Positions 47,142 to 60,030 of a stretch of DNA of 64,000 nucleotides are shown piece by piece (the first letter of the stretch is position 1; each line of letters opens with the position of its first letter). The notes under the pieces are model-generated. The model saw only the letters and a list, made by a program, of their open reading frames with translations. It was not told the DNA's origin and did no database searches. Position numbers and translations under genes: made by a program. This stretch comes from Sphaerosporella brunnea. Lineage: Eukaryota > Ascomycota > Pezizomycetes > Pezizales > Pyronemataceae. Location of the stretch: contig VXIS01000115.1 of the NCBI GenBank assembly GCA_008704415.1, forward strand, positions 1 to 64,000, read 5' to 3'.

Positions 47142-49256
47142 GCTCTTCTAAATTTTGCAGTCCGAGTGTCGGGCTTTTAATGAAGTTGGGCACTGGCTGT
47201 CGTTGTTCGGATGCGTCGTCGAATTGGATTTCTGCGCCTACTTGCAGTCAACTGCTGTTAGCGATGCGACACAGATGGGGCGGCGAGGTTGCTATTGAAA
47301 TGACGCTCGAGGTCGCGCGCGGCATCTGTCGCAAACAGGAGATCCCCCGCAGCCTTGCTGGCGACAGAGGCCGAAAGACGAAAGGAGTCCGCCAGCGAGG
47401 AAAAAACCAACCCGACGAAACACGTAAGTATTCGGCCAGGTTGTGAATAGTACCCTGCGCCGGGGCACGGGGCAGAACCGTACATCGATTTTCTGGAATG
47501 GCTTTGGAAGCCCCTAAGAAGCTCCGGTGGATGACCTTTCCCATGCAAATCTCCATGAGATTGGGTACCCCTTTTTGCCAACGCGCGCACTTCCTTGGAC
47601 CAGCTGCTGCGCTGCAACGCACGATGATGACGTTCTAGTGGTGAAATCAACGTGGCATACAGTTGGGGACGCCTTCGACTGGAGGGTTTTGCGCCTCATT
47701 TTGAACAGCCATCTCCTCGACCAAAAAAGGGGGTTTCCGAAAGAACTCGTTATTATTCGACTCTTTGGATGATTCCCCGTCGAACAATAACGAGCTTTCA
47801 TTTTTCCAGGCATTTTTGGAGGAGCAGTCAATTTTCAAAGAAAAGCATTTTATATGGGGGTCAGACACGATGTCCCCCTGCAAAACCTACTGTAATAGGC
47901 AATTAAAACAGCGCTAGCAGGACACAATCACCATAAATGGCAAGCGCACCTGCTGATGATATGCCTAATCGGCGACCTTGGCACGCATAAAACGCAACTT
48001 GGCAGCTTAATTGCAGAATTAATTTCCGTTTTTGGTAATTTTGAAGTCCGGAAGAATGTCTCAAGTGTTGGGGCGCACCCACCAAAAAACAGTCACGCAA
48101 AACACGATATCGCCACAAAGAAAAAATAAACGCTGAACATCTTACTTCCAGAACCGACAAGGGCTCTTTCACATCAATTTTGAGCCAGCAATTGCAATTT
48201 CTGGAGAAAAGCCAGTGGAGATATCGATTTTTCTCTGTTTTTCGATTGTGGGTTAGGGTTTCTCAGGTGTCCCAAGACTTAAAAATCCGTCGAGTATTCA
48301 TGCATTTAGCGCAAAATCTACGGTGAAGTCCATCTCCCCAGTCACAACGCTCGAGCCCGACCTAGATCTGCAAGAGCGTTAAAGCTCAATCATTCATTGT
48401 GACTTATTCTGCAACGGTGTGTTGTACCAGGCCTTCCTTGTATTGTATGTATCTAGGAATAAATCAACTCAACTTAGCAGCGTAGACCTACTAGAGTTTG
48501 TCATTGCGATTAGCCTCCGTTTCGGCCTATGCCCAAATAACGCAACTCTCTGTTAGGGTCTGAACATTGTCACGCCACATGGTGGCTTATCGTATCGTCT
48601 GAGAGGCCGCATCTTCCAAACTGCCCGGAATTCAACCCGTCTATACCCATCGTACGCAAAACCTAACCTGCGCAATGGAGTCTAGAGCTGTCAAGAAGCC
48701 ACTTAATGCGAGCAACTGCGGGCCCCTTCATGGAAAATCATCCAACGAAGTCTCAGGAAACATGGAGATAGGCGAACGGGGCTGAACTTGCAACGGCGAA
48801 GTCGGTCATTTCTTAGTGACTATACGGTCAACGTCAAACACGATCTTGGCTCCACTCAACGCACTCTGCTCACAATCATTTGCGAACACATTCCATCCAG
48901 AGGCACCAACGGAGACTTTTGTCCACACACCGGGGGGCACGTGTCCGCAGACACCACGGCTGGGGCACCCGAATCGATGTGGCGCCATCACTCCGCACAG
49001 GATACACGTGTTAACTGGAATTCTCCTGTCCAGTCGCGCGAAGCCAAATAGCCATTGAAATCTAGCTTACATGCGGGGCACAGTCTAGCACTCGTCTGCC
49101 GCCACATTTTTTTAAACCCCCTCAGAAATGTATAGAATAAGGTGTCGCCAAGGGGGATTTTTATCCCTGTGTTTTATGCTCGCAGCACCCTTTCAAACAT
49201 GTATATAGTTTAACCGATTAATTAAAATATTTCCACATTCTTGGATACTTACCAAG
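47142..49256. other. Intergenic region with transposon scraps
   Basis: No gene is supported. The 48180-48296 stretch resembles the right end of the MITE at 51355-51626. Confidence 0.5.
48180..48298. mobile_element. Truncated MITE end, same family as 51355-51626
   Basis: The stretch ends TTAGGGTTTCT, then a GTGTC block, CTTAAAAATCCGTCGAG and TA. It aligns with the right end of the 51.4 kb element (TTAGGGTTTCT, GTGTCCGGATACTTAAAAA, TTCGGCGAG, TA). The matching left end was not found, so it is a fragment. Confidence 0.5.
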
Positions 49257-49374
49257 TACCATAGAGATTCGATACTAAGGCAATGTACCAAAGTCACTAC
49301 GCTCTGTGGAGAAGTCACTCAGCCTCCTGGCAAAGTCACTTAGCCACATTGCCTTATTACCGGGATAATACGGT
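49257..49374. mobile_element. Small terminal-inverted-repeat element
   Basis: The ends are imperfect inverted repeats (TACC...TAAGGCAATGT at the left, ACATTGCCTTA...GGTA at the right), with three AAGTCACT direct repeats inside. It could be a minimal MITE or the remains of a transposon end near the transposase relic. Confidence 0.4.
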
Positions 49375-49989
49375 ACAAAGAAAGGCCAAAGGACTCGAAG
49401 TCATTTTACGGGAACGAAAGTTATGGCCACCAAGCGGCCGGTGCATCAACGAGCGAAAAATAATTCAAGTGTGCCCCACCACGCTGGGCTGGAGTGGATG
49501 CGATCCTTCAGCAGAAGGTGGCTGTTGTGCAAGAGCTATCCAGCGGGACTTCCAATAACAAAAAGGCTTGCTCGAAGAAGAAATTTTGGAGCGTAATCAC
49601 GAAGTGATATTCTACCCAAAGTTTCACTGCGAGCTTGTGTTGAGCGGTACTGGTGCGCAGCTAAGTACTACGCACGAGAACACTGTGAGTATTCACTTGA
49701 TGGGTTGAGAACCGTTCTCCCCTCCGCCTTGAACTCGGTCTCAACAGTTTCTATCAATCGCTATTACAATCACTGTGTGAGGGTGATTGAGACTCATAGT
49801 GAGGGTCTGGATTACGGTACGAAGGAGTTTACGGGTAACGTAAGCCAGGTAGAAGCGAGACGTCAGGGATTAACGAGACGCCGGGTAAATGCCCGTGAGC
49901 CCCACCTTCGCTCCACTTTATACAGCGAAAACCCCATCAACCAGCCCCAAATGATGCCGCATATCAAAGACCGAACTGCCCTCCCTCAA

Positions 49990-50850
49990 ATCGAGCGGGA
50001 AGAGCGCTTTCAGAAAGCTCTACAAGCACGTAAGGACAGTATCTTCTCCTCTATAGGGGAGGCAGCTACGGCATTGAACCTTCCCAAGTCTAGCCTCACA
50101 CATTGTCACAACGGCTGTCAGACCATGCAGAAAGTGCATGAGGGCGACCAAATTCTGTCTCCAGCTGCAGAGAAGGCGATTGTGAAGTGAATTCTTAAAA
50201 TAGATGACTATGGTTTTCCACCGCGTTTGGACCGATTGTGGCATATGGTAGAGAAGCTGGCGGTGAGGGAGCGTGCAGCACTGAAAGTCCGCTACAAAGC
50301 AGAGGGACGCAAAAACAAGGTTCACGATACTATTAGCAAGAACTGGATTACCCAATTCCTCAACCGCCACCCCGAACTGGCTGCGAAAATGGCACAAAGA
50401 ATGGATCGCCAGCGAGTCTTCGCCAGCAACCTTATGGCTCTTCAGACCACTTCAAAAAGCTTGAGAAGGTCATTCGCACAGAGAGATTTCGTCCTGTTTT
50501 GTTTGCCCACTCATTCTATCCATCTTTTGCAACTGCTTGATGTCAGTCTCTTTGCACCCCTACAAATACACTATGGAAAGGCTGCAGAAGATTATTACCT
50601 TGCTACCAACGTAGGAATCAGTCATCGTCAGTTCCTACCGCTTTATAAGAAGGCCCGAAAGGCAGCATATACACGACAAAACATTGAAAGTGCTTTTCGA
50701 GTAACTGGTATCGTCCCATTCAACCCCCGACAGGTTTTGGACAGTTCCGCCCTACGCCGAGCCAACAAACCCCCCAGCTCTCCCAGCAGGACTTCCAGCA
50801 GGACTCTCAGCAGTGCCCACACCCCCTCGAAAAACGAGAGTTCGTTATGA
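49990..50850 (+). pseudogene. Decayed pogo / Fot1-type transposase
   Basis: One frame runs through an N-terminal helix-turn-helix (psq-like, about 49990-50100), a CENP-B-type DNA-binding region ending RHPELAAKM...DRQR (50363-50415), then jumps to the far end of a DDE domain (CLPTHSIHLLQLLDVSLFAPL, 50501-50565) and a C-terminal tail. The first two catalytic acidic positions of the DDE triad are absent, removed by an in-frame deletion near 50440. A TGA at 50188-50190 sits where the family has Trp. It cannot be an active transposase. The coding frame may start further upstream at 49705. Confidence 0.75.
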
Positions 50851-51354
50851 GCTCCCTGCGTCACCCAAGGCCCTGCCAGAGACTCCTGTCAGGCTAGTAC
50901 CCAATGACTGGTCGAACTCTAGCTCTGATGAGAAGATGCCTGCAGCTCCCCTACCTCCAGCAAGACCTTCACGACCCCCCGTAGTCCTCAACACCCCTCA
51001 GATCTCAAATGGAAGGCTCCCTGATCGACTATTAGCAGTGCACCGCGGAACCCGGAAGAAGTAACTAAGGTAAGGAGAAAACCAAGATTTTTGTGCCCGG
51101 GGTCTGATTGCCCTCGATAATATCGCTCTCCAGTCTCGCTTGCTCTCTAGTCTCGCTCTCTGGTCTCTTCTCTATCATTTGCATGCTTTGGATTTTTTGT
51201 ATGTAGCGTGGTTGTGGAAATACGATTTTTTTTGTGTGTGGTGGCATCGCATCGGGAGGCGTCTCGCTAATCTCTGACGTCTCGCTTCTACCTGGCTTAC
51301 GTTATATAAGGGGCATCGTCAGGTTGTAGATAAAATCAAAATGGTGGATGTATA

Positions 51355-51626
51355 CTCGCCGGATTTTTAAGTATCCGGACACTCGGAAACCCTGTCCGAC
51401 CACTCCGACTATGCAACGAAAAATCGATTTCTTCACTCTCTTTCACCCCAAAAAACTGTTCTTGAGCTCAAATTTAGGCCGAGAGCCCCCTCGAGCCTTT
51501 GGGCACAAAGAAGTGGATATTTCGCTTTTTCCTTACGATATTATCCTCGGTGGGACTTTTTTGGTGGGGCGCGCGTGGATTAGGGTTTCTGTCCCAGGGT
51601 GTCCGGATACTTAAAAATTCGGCGAG
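51355..51626. mobile_element. TA-flanked MITE, family A
   Basis: A 272-bp element with terminal inverted repeats of about 28 bp (CTCGCCGGATTTTTAAGTAT at the left), flanked by TA on both sides (51353-51354 and 51627-51628). TA target duplication fits Tc1/mariner/pogo mobilisation. No coding capacity. Confidence 0.75.
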
Positions 51627-51628
51627 TA

Positions 51629-52600
51629 GGTTGCGGGTTAAATCATGGGATGTCACTCAAATTCCCCGATTCGGTAAATTTACTGTTTATCTATCATTTT
51701 CAGGTGCCGCAACCCACATTCCACACTCCACATTTTTTTTATTTTTTTTTCCAATAAGATTATTCTAAAGCAATATATCTATCGTCCTTCAAAAAACGCT
51801 TTTAATTTTATTTGTTGTGGTCAATTAATAAGTGGGCGTGCAAAAGGTGGCTTTTTCGCACTCCGTTTTAAGGTGTCCCCAACCATAGAGATCGAGTCTG
51901 AAAGGGTCCCCTCTTCCCTGTCAGGCTGATTTTTGGCTTTACATCTAGTTGCAAGACCTTTGCCTTCACACCACTGGTCGAGGGCGACGTCACGGCCGAT
52001 GTTTTATGGCTATGCGGAGCCACCGCAGCACCAGATTTTTGGACGTCTGAATACCCCCCCCCCATTTCTATTCAGACTCTTCGTCTAGAACGCCGATTAA
52101 GCTCTGAAAACTTCCAGACCGCCGCGGGAAGTCCTGCAATCAACAGTTTGTAATCTTCTAAGTCACCTGAATCATGTGTTGCTGAGTCACGCGTTCGGAA
52201 AGCACAAACGATCAGGGCTTAGGATTTCGGAATCAGACATTCAATCTTTGTTCCTGTACCACGAGGAGTAATAGAGGCATCCTGCCTCGTTCCTGACAAC
52301 ACTTGCGGGTTGCCTTTTTAGGCAATATTCAGGTTCAACTGCCAGAATCTTGGCCTGCAAATTGCCCAAAAAGGCAATCGACAAGTGTTGTCAGGGCAGG
52401 GCAGGATGCCTCTAATATAAAATGTGCTTTTGCCTCGAGCCCTCGCAGCGCCAGGACTTTTCCTCAAAGCCAGCACGGAGAAGGACACATGCCCAACGAT
52501 TTTGAAAAACAAGTAGAGCTGATTTCGGTAAAATAGAGTGGTTTAGATATAAGAAAGAAACATGAGTGAATTGATCTTTATAGCGCGCAAAAAACACAAA
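51629..52600. other. Intergenic region
   Basis: No gene is supported. A near-duplicate inverted pair around GGCAACCC/GTTGCCTTTTTAGGCAA and CAAAAAGGCAA at about 52300-52400 forms a potential hairpin. It holds the 3' flank of the patatin gene. Confidence 0.45.
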
Positions 52601-55600
52601 TCATACCACCACCGCCGCCCCCCGCCGCACGTGGCCGTTTCCTAGCTCGTTCACTCGAAAGGCGAATTGATCACTGAAAAAGATCATCCCTGATATGGAT
52701 GAGTTAGCATACATAAGTAGGGCTCGGGAGATCCTATGCTTGTGGAAGATACCAACCTTGTTCTTTCCACGTCGCAGATCGTTCAGGTGCAGGAGAGAAG
52801 CTGGAAATGGGCTGATAGGCATAGATTGGCTATCAGGGGACATCGAGATCTGGATGTAGAAAGGAGTGTCCATGCTTTCAACGTCGAACTCGACATCAAA
52901 GATGAATGGCTTAGGCTCAGGTTTCCGGGCCGCATCAGTACAATCAGCTCTGACCTTTTTTATGATCGCCGACACGCCAGACAATGCCATGGGCCGACGG
53001 TTCCGCTTCAACTTGAGGCTGAACACCGACGAATTGAAGGCTGTTCTATGGGCATCCTCAAGCATTTGGAAAAGCTTTCGCAGCGGCTCGGAGCCGGCTT
53101 CTAGTCGACACACAATTTTGCCTGCAGAAAGTTATTGACCGTGAAAAAAAAGGGGATATGGTTGCCCAGACCTTTGCAGTGGTATTTCGAATTCCCATCT
53201 TTATCGACAGAGACGCTGTTATCGAGGCTGAAATAGAATAGGGAGGCAATGAGTCTATCGGCGATTTCTTTCAGTTGGGCTGATTCCTCTCCACAAAAGT
53301 CATTGGCTTTCTTTTCCAATGTTTCCAGGTCCTTGACCTGATCGAGTTTCGGGAGCGGGCCCTTGAACTCAGGGTTCAAACGGAAATACTTGCCACCAGT
53401 ACCACGCTCTTGCTTGTCCATAAATCTTTCCCAAATTCTCTGGGCATCCATATTCTGGGCTATCTGATGAGTGACTATAACCTTTAGCCGCCGCAGATAA
53501 GCACAAGGGCCATTGTGGTTGGGCATTGAGTCCGCGTCGCTGCCATCCGCTCCGGTAATACCAGCTTTAGAACCGGTACCAATAGACAGAAGCATAGCAG
53601 GTTGTGGGTGTTGCGGCCAGAGAAGTTTCCGCTCGTCGTCTGCAATCTCGACGGGGTTGTTAAAGCATAGGGCGCCGTCTGCAAAATACGCTCCGGTCGG
53701 CTTATCATGGAAAGGCCTGAAGTAACGCGGCGCAGCTGAAGTAGCACGAGCCCTATATATTTGGCATCAGTGTTCAGTGATATATAACCAAATAAGTACT
53801 TCGGGGATTAAATCAGTGGCTGGACTCACGCTTCCCAGATCTTTAGTTCCTTTTCCTTGGTCTCAGCACGAAGGAATTCGTACCTGTCTTAGTTCTGAAT
53901 CAGCTCTCTGAACTCATTGATGTCGTTGGAGATCGAGGGATAGAAGACTTACTTTTCTCTGATGAAGCTCGGTTGTATGACGCAGCAAAACAAGGATGCC
54001 CGGTAGAAGTTGTTGTGGTGACACCGACCTTCAGTTCGCGATTGATCAGGTTCTGCGTTTCACCAAAGAGTGGTGCCTCCCCAAAGACCGCTTTTAAAAC
54101 GGCATTCAAACTTGATGAATGGCACCGGCCTTGTCCCACTACCTCAATAAAATGCTTAAGCACTGCCGTATCGCATCCGGTACGCTTTGTGAATGCTTTC
54201 TCCGCAACCTCCTTGAACATCTGCACGCACTGGTTCACCGGCAGTCGTTTTGCGCCAAGTCCAAGCGCGACGATGCCGCCAGCGCTTTGGCATTAAAGTC
54301 AGCTCACTGAGAGACCTATTTGAGCTAATTAGGGGATATTCAATACCTGGTACCGACTATCAAGTCGAAGAACTCTTGAATAGGGAGGCCCAAACCAATG
54401 TGCCCTTCGAGAGCCGATAAGATCCTTAACTGGATAACAGACCTTACTCCTCCACTATGCCAAAATGTCAGCAGTCGCCTAGGCTAAGAAGGGACGGGGA
54501 ACATACCCGTCGAGACAAAGAATCCGCGGTGGGGCTTCCCAAGGGTCCCTTTTGATGGTCCAGGGTGTCGTCGAGAGAGGACCCCGTTGATGACAAAGCG
54601 GACACGTTCGGACAGTGAAGTGCATCCGCATCTCATCTTGATCAGAATAGTCGTCGATGCAATCCTCACAAAGCACATGTCCACAATGAAGGACATGGCG
54701 CGGAGGTGAGAAAAGGCAGCCAAAACACGTGTGGTGACTTGTACGCGCTCGAACCCCAGTTTTGCTGGTCTCATTCCACATGCCCAAGTAGCACGGACTA
54801 AGGAGCGTTTCTCTATGCAAACGAGCTGCTGTTCGCCGGAATCTATCGCCATTCTGGGATTCTAGAGTGTGTGCGAGGCTTTGATACTTATTGGAAACCG
54901 CATTGAAGAAGTCCTTCCGGTGATCTTCATCCGTAGAGGCAGGTGAATGATGCTGGTCCCGGATATAGGCCCCTACTGCAAAAATCCGTCCGCCTTGCGC
55001 TTGGTGACCCTTGTGGTGTTTGTTGGCAACATTAACGCAACATTTCTTGCCATTCTTGTCCTGATATCCGCACGGCCAGCGCCCAGAATAAAATTCCTCA
55101 AATGCCGAGTTCATGTACTTTTCGAATTCCTCCAGAAGTTTTTTGGCTTCATTGCCTGTGAGGAAGGACAAGCCAGTTAGCTTTTCTGCTAGAAAGGGCT
55201 TTTTAGAACGTGATGTACCCTTCTGTGGATAGCCCTTGCGGCAAACTTCCAACAGGATGCTGGAGGCAACGAGCGGAGCCAATTTGTGGAATAGCTCCGC
55301 AGCTGTGTTGAACGTGCGGCTTTCGTGAAGGCTCATAGCAGCTTTGACGATATGAGGCGTAAATGTTGCACGTACTGGGTTTCGGAGAAATGCGGCGTTC
55401 AGAAAATCGAAGGGGCTGTTCGGATGCTCTGCGAAATGGTTAAACGCATATCCAAAGTAGACATCTAGATCATCGCTGTTCAGCAGAAGCTCAGCCTTCA
55501 TTCTAAGTTTCTTGGTCACCGCGGCGGCATCGTGGATCTCCTTGCGTAACGTCTCATACCGCTCAAGGACATACGAAGCGTGGTAGGTGTTCATATCTGG

Positions 55601-57407
55601 GATGCCGATGATTTTGATCCCGCTGTAATAGCAGAGAAGCAGGTCCTTTAGTGTTGAGATTGGCTTGCTAGGGCTGCGCCACTGGTCGGCGAATTTCCTC
55701 AATTCCGGGTCCTTGTTCACGCAATCTTTGAAATTATCAAGCAGCACATCTCCCAACCCATCACTCCACCAGTCTTCGTCCTTTTCCGCCTGTATCATGC
55801 AATTTAGCCCATTGGTGGAATAAATACAAAGGGAGACCGAACACTCACCTCCTTCTTCACACCGTTGTTCACTATGATGGCAAACGGCAACATCGGCTGA
55901 TTCACCGACTTGTGCATTACGCCGTCCGCCCATTTGATCAAACGGACAAACACTGTTTCTATAATCCTGCCCGTTAAATGTAGATTAGCTGTTGTCCGGA
56001 AGCAGAGGGCTCTTACAGCTTACCTCATGTTCCTTTCAACGTAGCACACGACATCACTGAAAGTAAAAAGAACCCGTGGATAGAACTCCTCCACCATGAA
56101 TTGCCGGCTTCTTTGCTTGGGTTGTGCCCAGCTAATATTCAGCCTCTGCCGTCCCCGTTTTCCTAGACCAACGGTGGACCTCACTCGCTCCATTGTTTGC
56201 ACAGCGACCGGATCAGAATTTCCTCCCTGAAGACCCTCACAGTCAGCAAATAAGCAAGGTCGATCGCTGCGCCACGACGATGGGTCGCAAAACAGATGAA
56301 CGTCGCCGCTGGTTGGGGCATGTCTGTCAGCTGATCTACCAATAATGGGTGCCTGTGTCGGAGTCTTGATGTCTGAGCCGACGTCGGCGGTCTGGAATTT
56401 GAAAAATCAGCCCAGTCGAAAGTCCTTCAAGGCGAGAACTTACATTCACCAGAGCATTTATCAGCGTGCTCTTCCCGGCGCCAGTAATTCCAACAAAACT
56501 GATCAGGGCAGGGTATTGCTCGCTGTCCATATCCATATCCATCGAAAGCTCGCGGTAGCGACTGGTTGTATTTAGGGATACCATGTTATCCCTAATACTG
56601 ACTCCGAACCATTTGGATCCATAGTTGGCTTGGTGCTGAAGATCAGCTGTTTTGGCCGATGGTGGACATATTATCCGATTAACCGTGTCTTGATCTTTGG
56701 GATCCGTCTGTCTGTGGTATTTATTCTTTTTATGGGCTGCTTGTTTGTTCCAGCAAGTGCCACAAAAGGTTAAATCGCACTGGTTGCAGTAAAAAACGTC
56801 GACTTTCGATGTCTCCTTGACAGCTTCTCTGCCTTTGTCTCTCGGTCCATCATCCGGACACTCCTGGCATGAGAGGGCGATACCTTCGGCCACAGATTCA
56901 TCCGTGCCTTGAGTATCCATGCTGAGTCTATCCCGCAACGGAGCCTCAGCATCATGCGCCAGGGGAGACTCTTCGACCGTATCGCCCGGAAAAGTGTCGT
57001 CATCTGGGTGGGGATAGGTGCTGACATTGTCGACGTCTGATTCGTCTGCCGAATCGTCACTAGAGCCGTCGTTTGCGGGGACTTGGTCGTGGTCATCACT
57101 ATTGTGGGGCCGTAGGGAAAGTAAAGTCCGCTCGTCCTGGCCGCCAATCGCAGCAACTCTTGTCGAGGTATCAGCAGCTGGCTTTGGGAAATTTTCAGAC
57201 AAGGGCTTACTCCTGTGTTCCAATGGTTGGCGTTGCTAGCTTGTGACAAAGATCCAAGGCACTCAAAGTTGGGGACTCCGAGGAGTAGGTTGATAGAGAT
57301 ATGGTTGATTTGTGACGAACACTCGCTGCTACGGACGAGGACCCGATCCCCAGGAGTGATCTAACCCGACTGAGGGTGTCATGTCGCTTTTTGGAGCTCG
57401 AAGTCAT
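52601..57407 (-). CDS. Zinc motif - GTPase - RING - patatin phospholipase fusion protein
   Basis: Ten exons in reading order: 57407-57211, 57158-56444, 56391-56024, 55966-55849, 55789-54507, 54454-54347, 54284-53953, 53887-53830, 53752-53172 and 53121-52601. They join to 4281 nt (1426 residues) with all phases consistent. Seen: an acidic low-complexity leader (65-160); a Cys-rich motif with CNQC and FCGTCW ending in His (about 163-210); Walker A GITGAGKS (289-296); DCEG (354-357); a C3HC4 RING at about 821-865; then patatin, with the DGGG oxyanion loop (893-896), the GTSAG nucleophile Ser930 and the Asp of DGA (about 1084). Patatins are Ser/Asp phospholipases A; RING fingers usually act as ubiquitin ligases. 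Inferred role: a switch-controlled membrane-lipid effector. Three introns fall inside the patatin core. Its first half is paralogous to 45202-47141. Confidence 0.85.
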
Positions 57408-58106
57408 GGTGGGAAGATCGTAGAGAATTTGCAGAGAAGTTTCAAAAGATGTTATAATTTGCAGCGCCTCCGGGGAAAGGTCAACTCTATCAATGCGACT
57501 CTTGAAAAATCAATTCGGGATAGCTCAAGAATGACCGAACGATTATCTAGCTGCCTATAAACTCGTTTGGCGTTTTCTCCACTTCGCAACCTGAGATGTG
57601 CTTCTAAACGTGCAGGACTGCTGCACATGCAGCCGCATGAGCAGTTGAAATCCAATGGAAGCTGTCATGCAGAACCAGTGGGTTTATTTTACAGCACACC
57701 CGAAGAGCTAAAAGTGATTGGGCAAAAAGATATCTTGGGAACATCCCCGCAGAGCAAACAAGCGTTTCTATGCAAAAGGACATCATTCCGCAGAGCCACT
57801 ACGTAAAGACCCCGATGCGGCTGTAATGAAGGCCCAAATACATTGGTCCGCTCCGAACTGCATCAGCCAAGCAAGCGGGGAAGCTGGAATTCGAACGCAC
57901 ACTTCAATTGTTGCTATCTTTCGGCGGCAGATACACATCTATCCACCTGGTAGTTGGCCAATCGATGGAGGCAAAACCCCAGGTGCTGATCAGGAGGCCG
58001 CACTTAATATATCAAGTATGCACATTCATAGATAAAGCGATCGTCAATGGTCATTGTTCATCACTCGGCTGACTGAAATGAAACGAAATAATCAAAAAAA
58101 AGACTA

Positions 58107-58445
58107 GGGGTGTTCAATTTGACTGAAAACGGAACCAGAATATGGATGTCTACTTTCATTTTGGGCACATAATATGCCTTTTCATTTCCATGATGGTCGG
58201 GGATCAATAAAGCTCCAAATACCCCACCGATTATGGTCCTCCACATAATCGCGGCTCACATGCTAGCACTCACATCCACCGGAATCAGGCGCAAAACAAG
58301 CGAAAATAGGAAATAACTTTTACGGCGCATAATATGCCCAATTTTAGGCATCTTTTATTGGGGGTATTCAACTACAACTACCTATTGTGCCATCGCTAAT
58401 CAGGGGCCCATATATGGTGCTGTTTTCAGCCAAATTGAATACCCC
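58107..58445. mobile_element. TA-flanked MITE, family B
   Basis: A 339-bp element with terminal inverted repeats of about 35 bp beginning GGGGTGTTCAATTTGACTGA at the left and GGGGTATTCAATTTGGCTGA inward from the right. TA flanks both ends (58105-58106 and 58446-58447). An internal CATAATATGCC occurs twice. No coding capacity. Confidence 0.75.
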
Positions 58446-60030
58446 TACTGCCATGTACTTAAGCTACCGGGATTATACCCCACAATACGTTTTTTCTGAA
58501 ATGAGCCGGGCGGGCTGGCTACTGGGAGGAGCATTCAAATCCACCATCGGAGCCCCTCGAACGAGATGCACAGCAAAAGAAATCCAACGATGCCGTCTAG
58601 TACAGTGCTCTCGATAGCCAGCCTAAAGAGCCATGGCCGGGAGCCCAGCTTTGAAGCCTGCCACCGCGCGGGCTCTGAAAGATGAGTGCTATCCAGTGAG
58701 GCGTGTCCATAGAAACTACCCCAACATACCCGACTTGACTGTGCGAAGCCGGCAACGCAACCACTGGCACAGTGGAAAAAAGCCCGCTGGGCTTTGGCTG
58801 CCGGCACAACAGCGTCTTGTTCAGCCGACTGCCGGCTTGGCTGGCTATCTATAACAGTATGCCACAACCGCTTCCCCCAGCAGACGATGAGCATCCATCC
58901 GCTCCGCCAAAAGAGACGAAGGGGGCGGTCAAGGGCATAGGCGGGTCAATCCGCCATTGTTTGTTCCTTAAAGGTCGTGCTAACTAAGTAGAGTCCCCAA
59001 ATTCAATCTACCGGGCTTTTCCAATTCTTCCGTGAGAATATGTATAGATATCTTGAATATGCAACGATTCTAAAGATATCGGACCAACTAACGTGTGTAA
59101 CATGGAAGCCGGACACGGCATGTTCCCGGACACCCGGCAACAGTACACAAAAAGGGCCATATCTCCACAAATACAGTGAAAGAACGCACAGAATAAGTTG
59201 TGGAATGATTACAATGACATAGAGAATATTTTCTGGATATTTAAATCGAGTTATGAATGCTTGAGATGGACACGAGTGCTCAAATCGGCGCACACGGCCT
59301 CGAGGACTACCATGAACTTGGAGAGCTACACCGATCAATGCCTCTAGGTACCTTGCTATGGGTAATAACTTTGGGGTATATATGAGTCAACAAACATAGT
59401 GTTGGATGTTCTCGGTAGTGTGACCTGGGCTGGGCCACCTTAGAAGCGGGAGGACCTTGTGCCCTCTCGAGGAAAACACTATTGAGTCGCTACCAGTACG
59501 CTATACCCAGTCGGAAATTCTTAGAACGTGTCAAGAAGAAATACTACAAACTGGTAGAGCCTTAGGAAAGACGCACAACCTCTCAGGGCCAGTCATGCCG
59601 AGCAACAGAACGGCATGTAATGTTGAATGAAGGCAGTCAGAAAACATCCTACGATACAATCTTAAATTTTGAGCAGTGATATGCAGCTGGGAAGGACGAT
59701 TGCTGCGAGCCAAATGTGTACGAGTGTTATTTCAACCTATGATATTCAATTATGGGTCCCTCGGTCCTTATTGACCCTACAGCGACCTCTTATGTTAGCT
59801 AAATATAGTAGGAGGGGTCACAGATACAGTTTTTGTTGCAGGTTGGAATGTGAGAAAGCAGGCCGGGTTGAAATCGTTGACCCGCGTCGAGGCGGGCTTT
59901 GCGCCTCCTGCGGAATTTGAAATTACCCTCAACGCTGAAGGAACCGCTTTGTATTCATCACCCAGCTGCTGAGAATCTGGTACACCCCTCAGGACAAGGT
60001 TCTCAACCGAAAGCCCTTGGAAGGGAGTAC

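Noticed and set aside
49255..49380. CRISPR-like short repeats (AAGTCACT three times)
   Set aside because: Eight-base units with irregular spacing inside a small inverted-repeat element of a fungal genome; not a CRISPR array.
57880..57905. GAATTCGAAC motif resembling a tRNA T-loop on the minus strand
   Set aside because: The flanking stem does not pair and no other tRNA arms are present.
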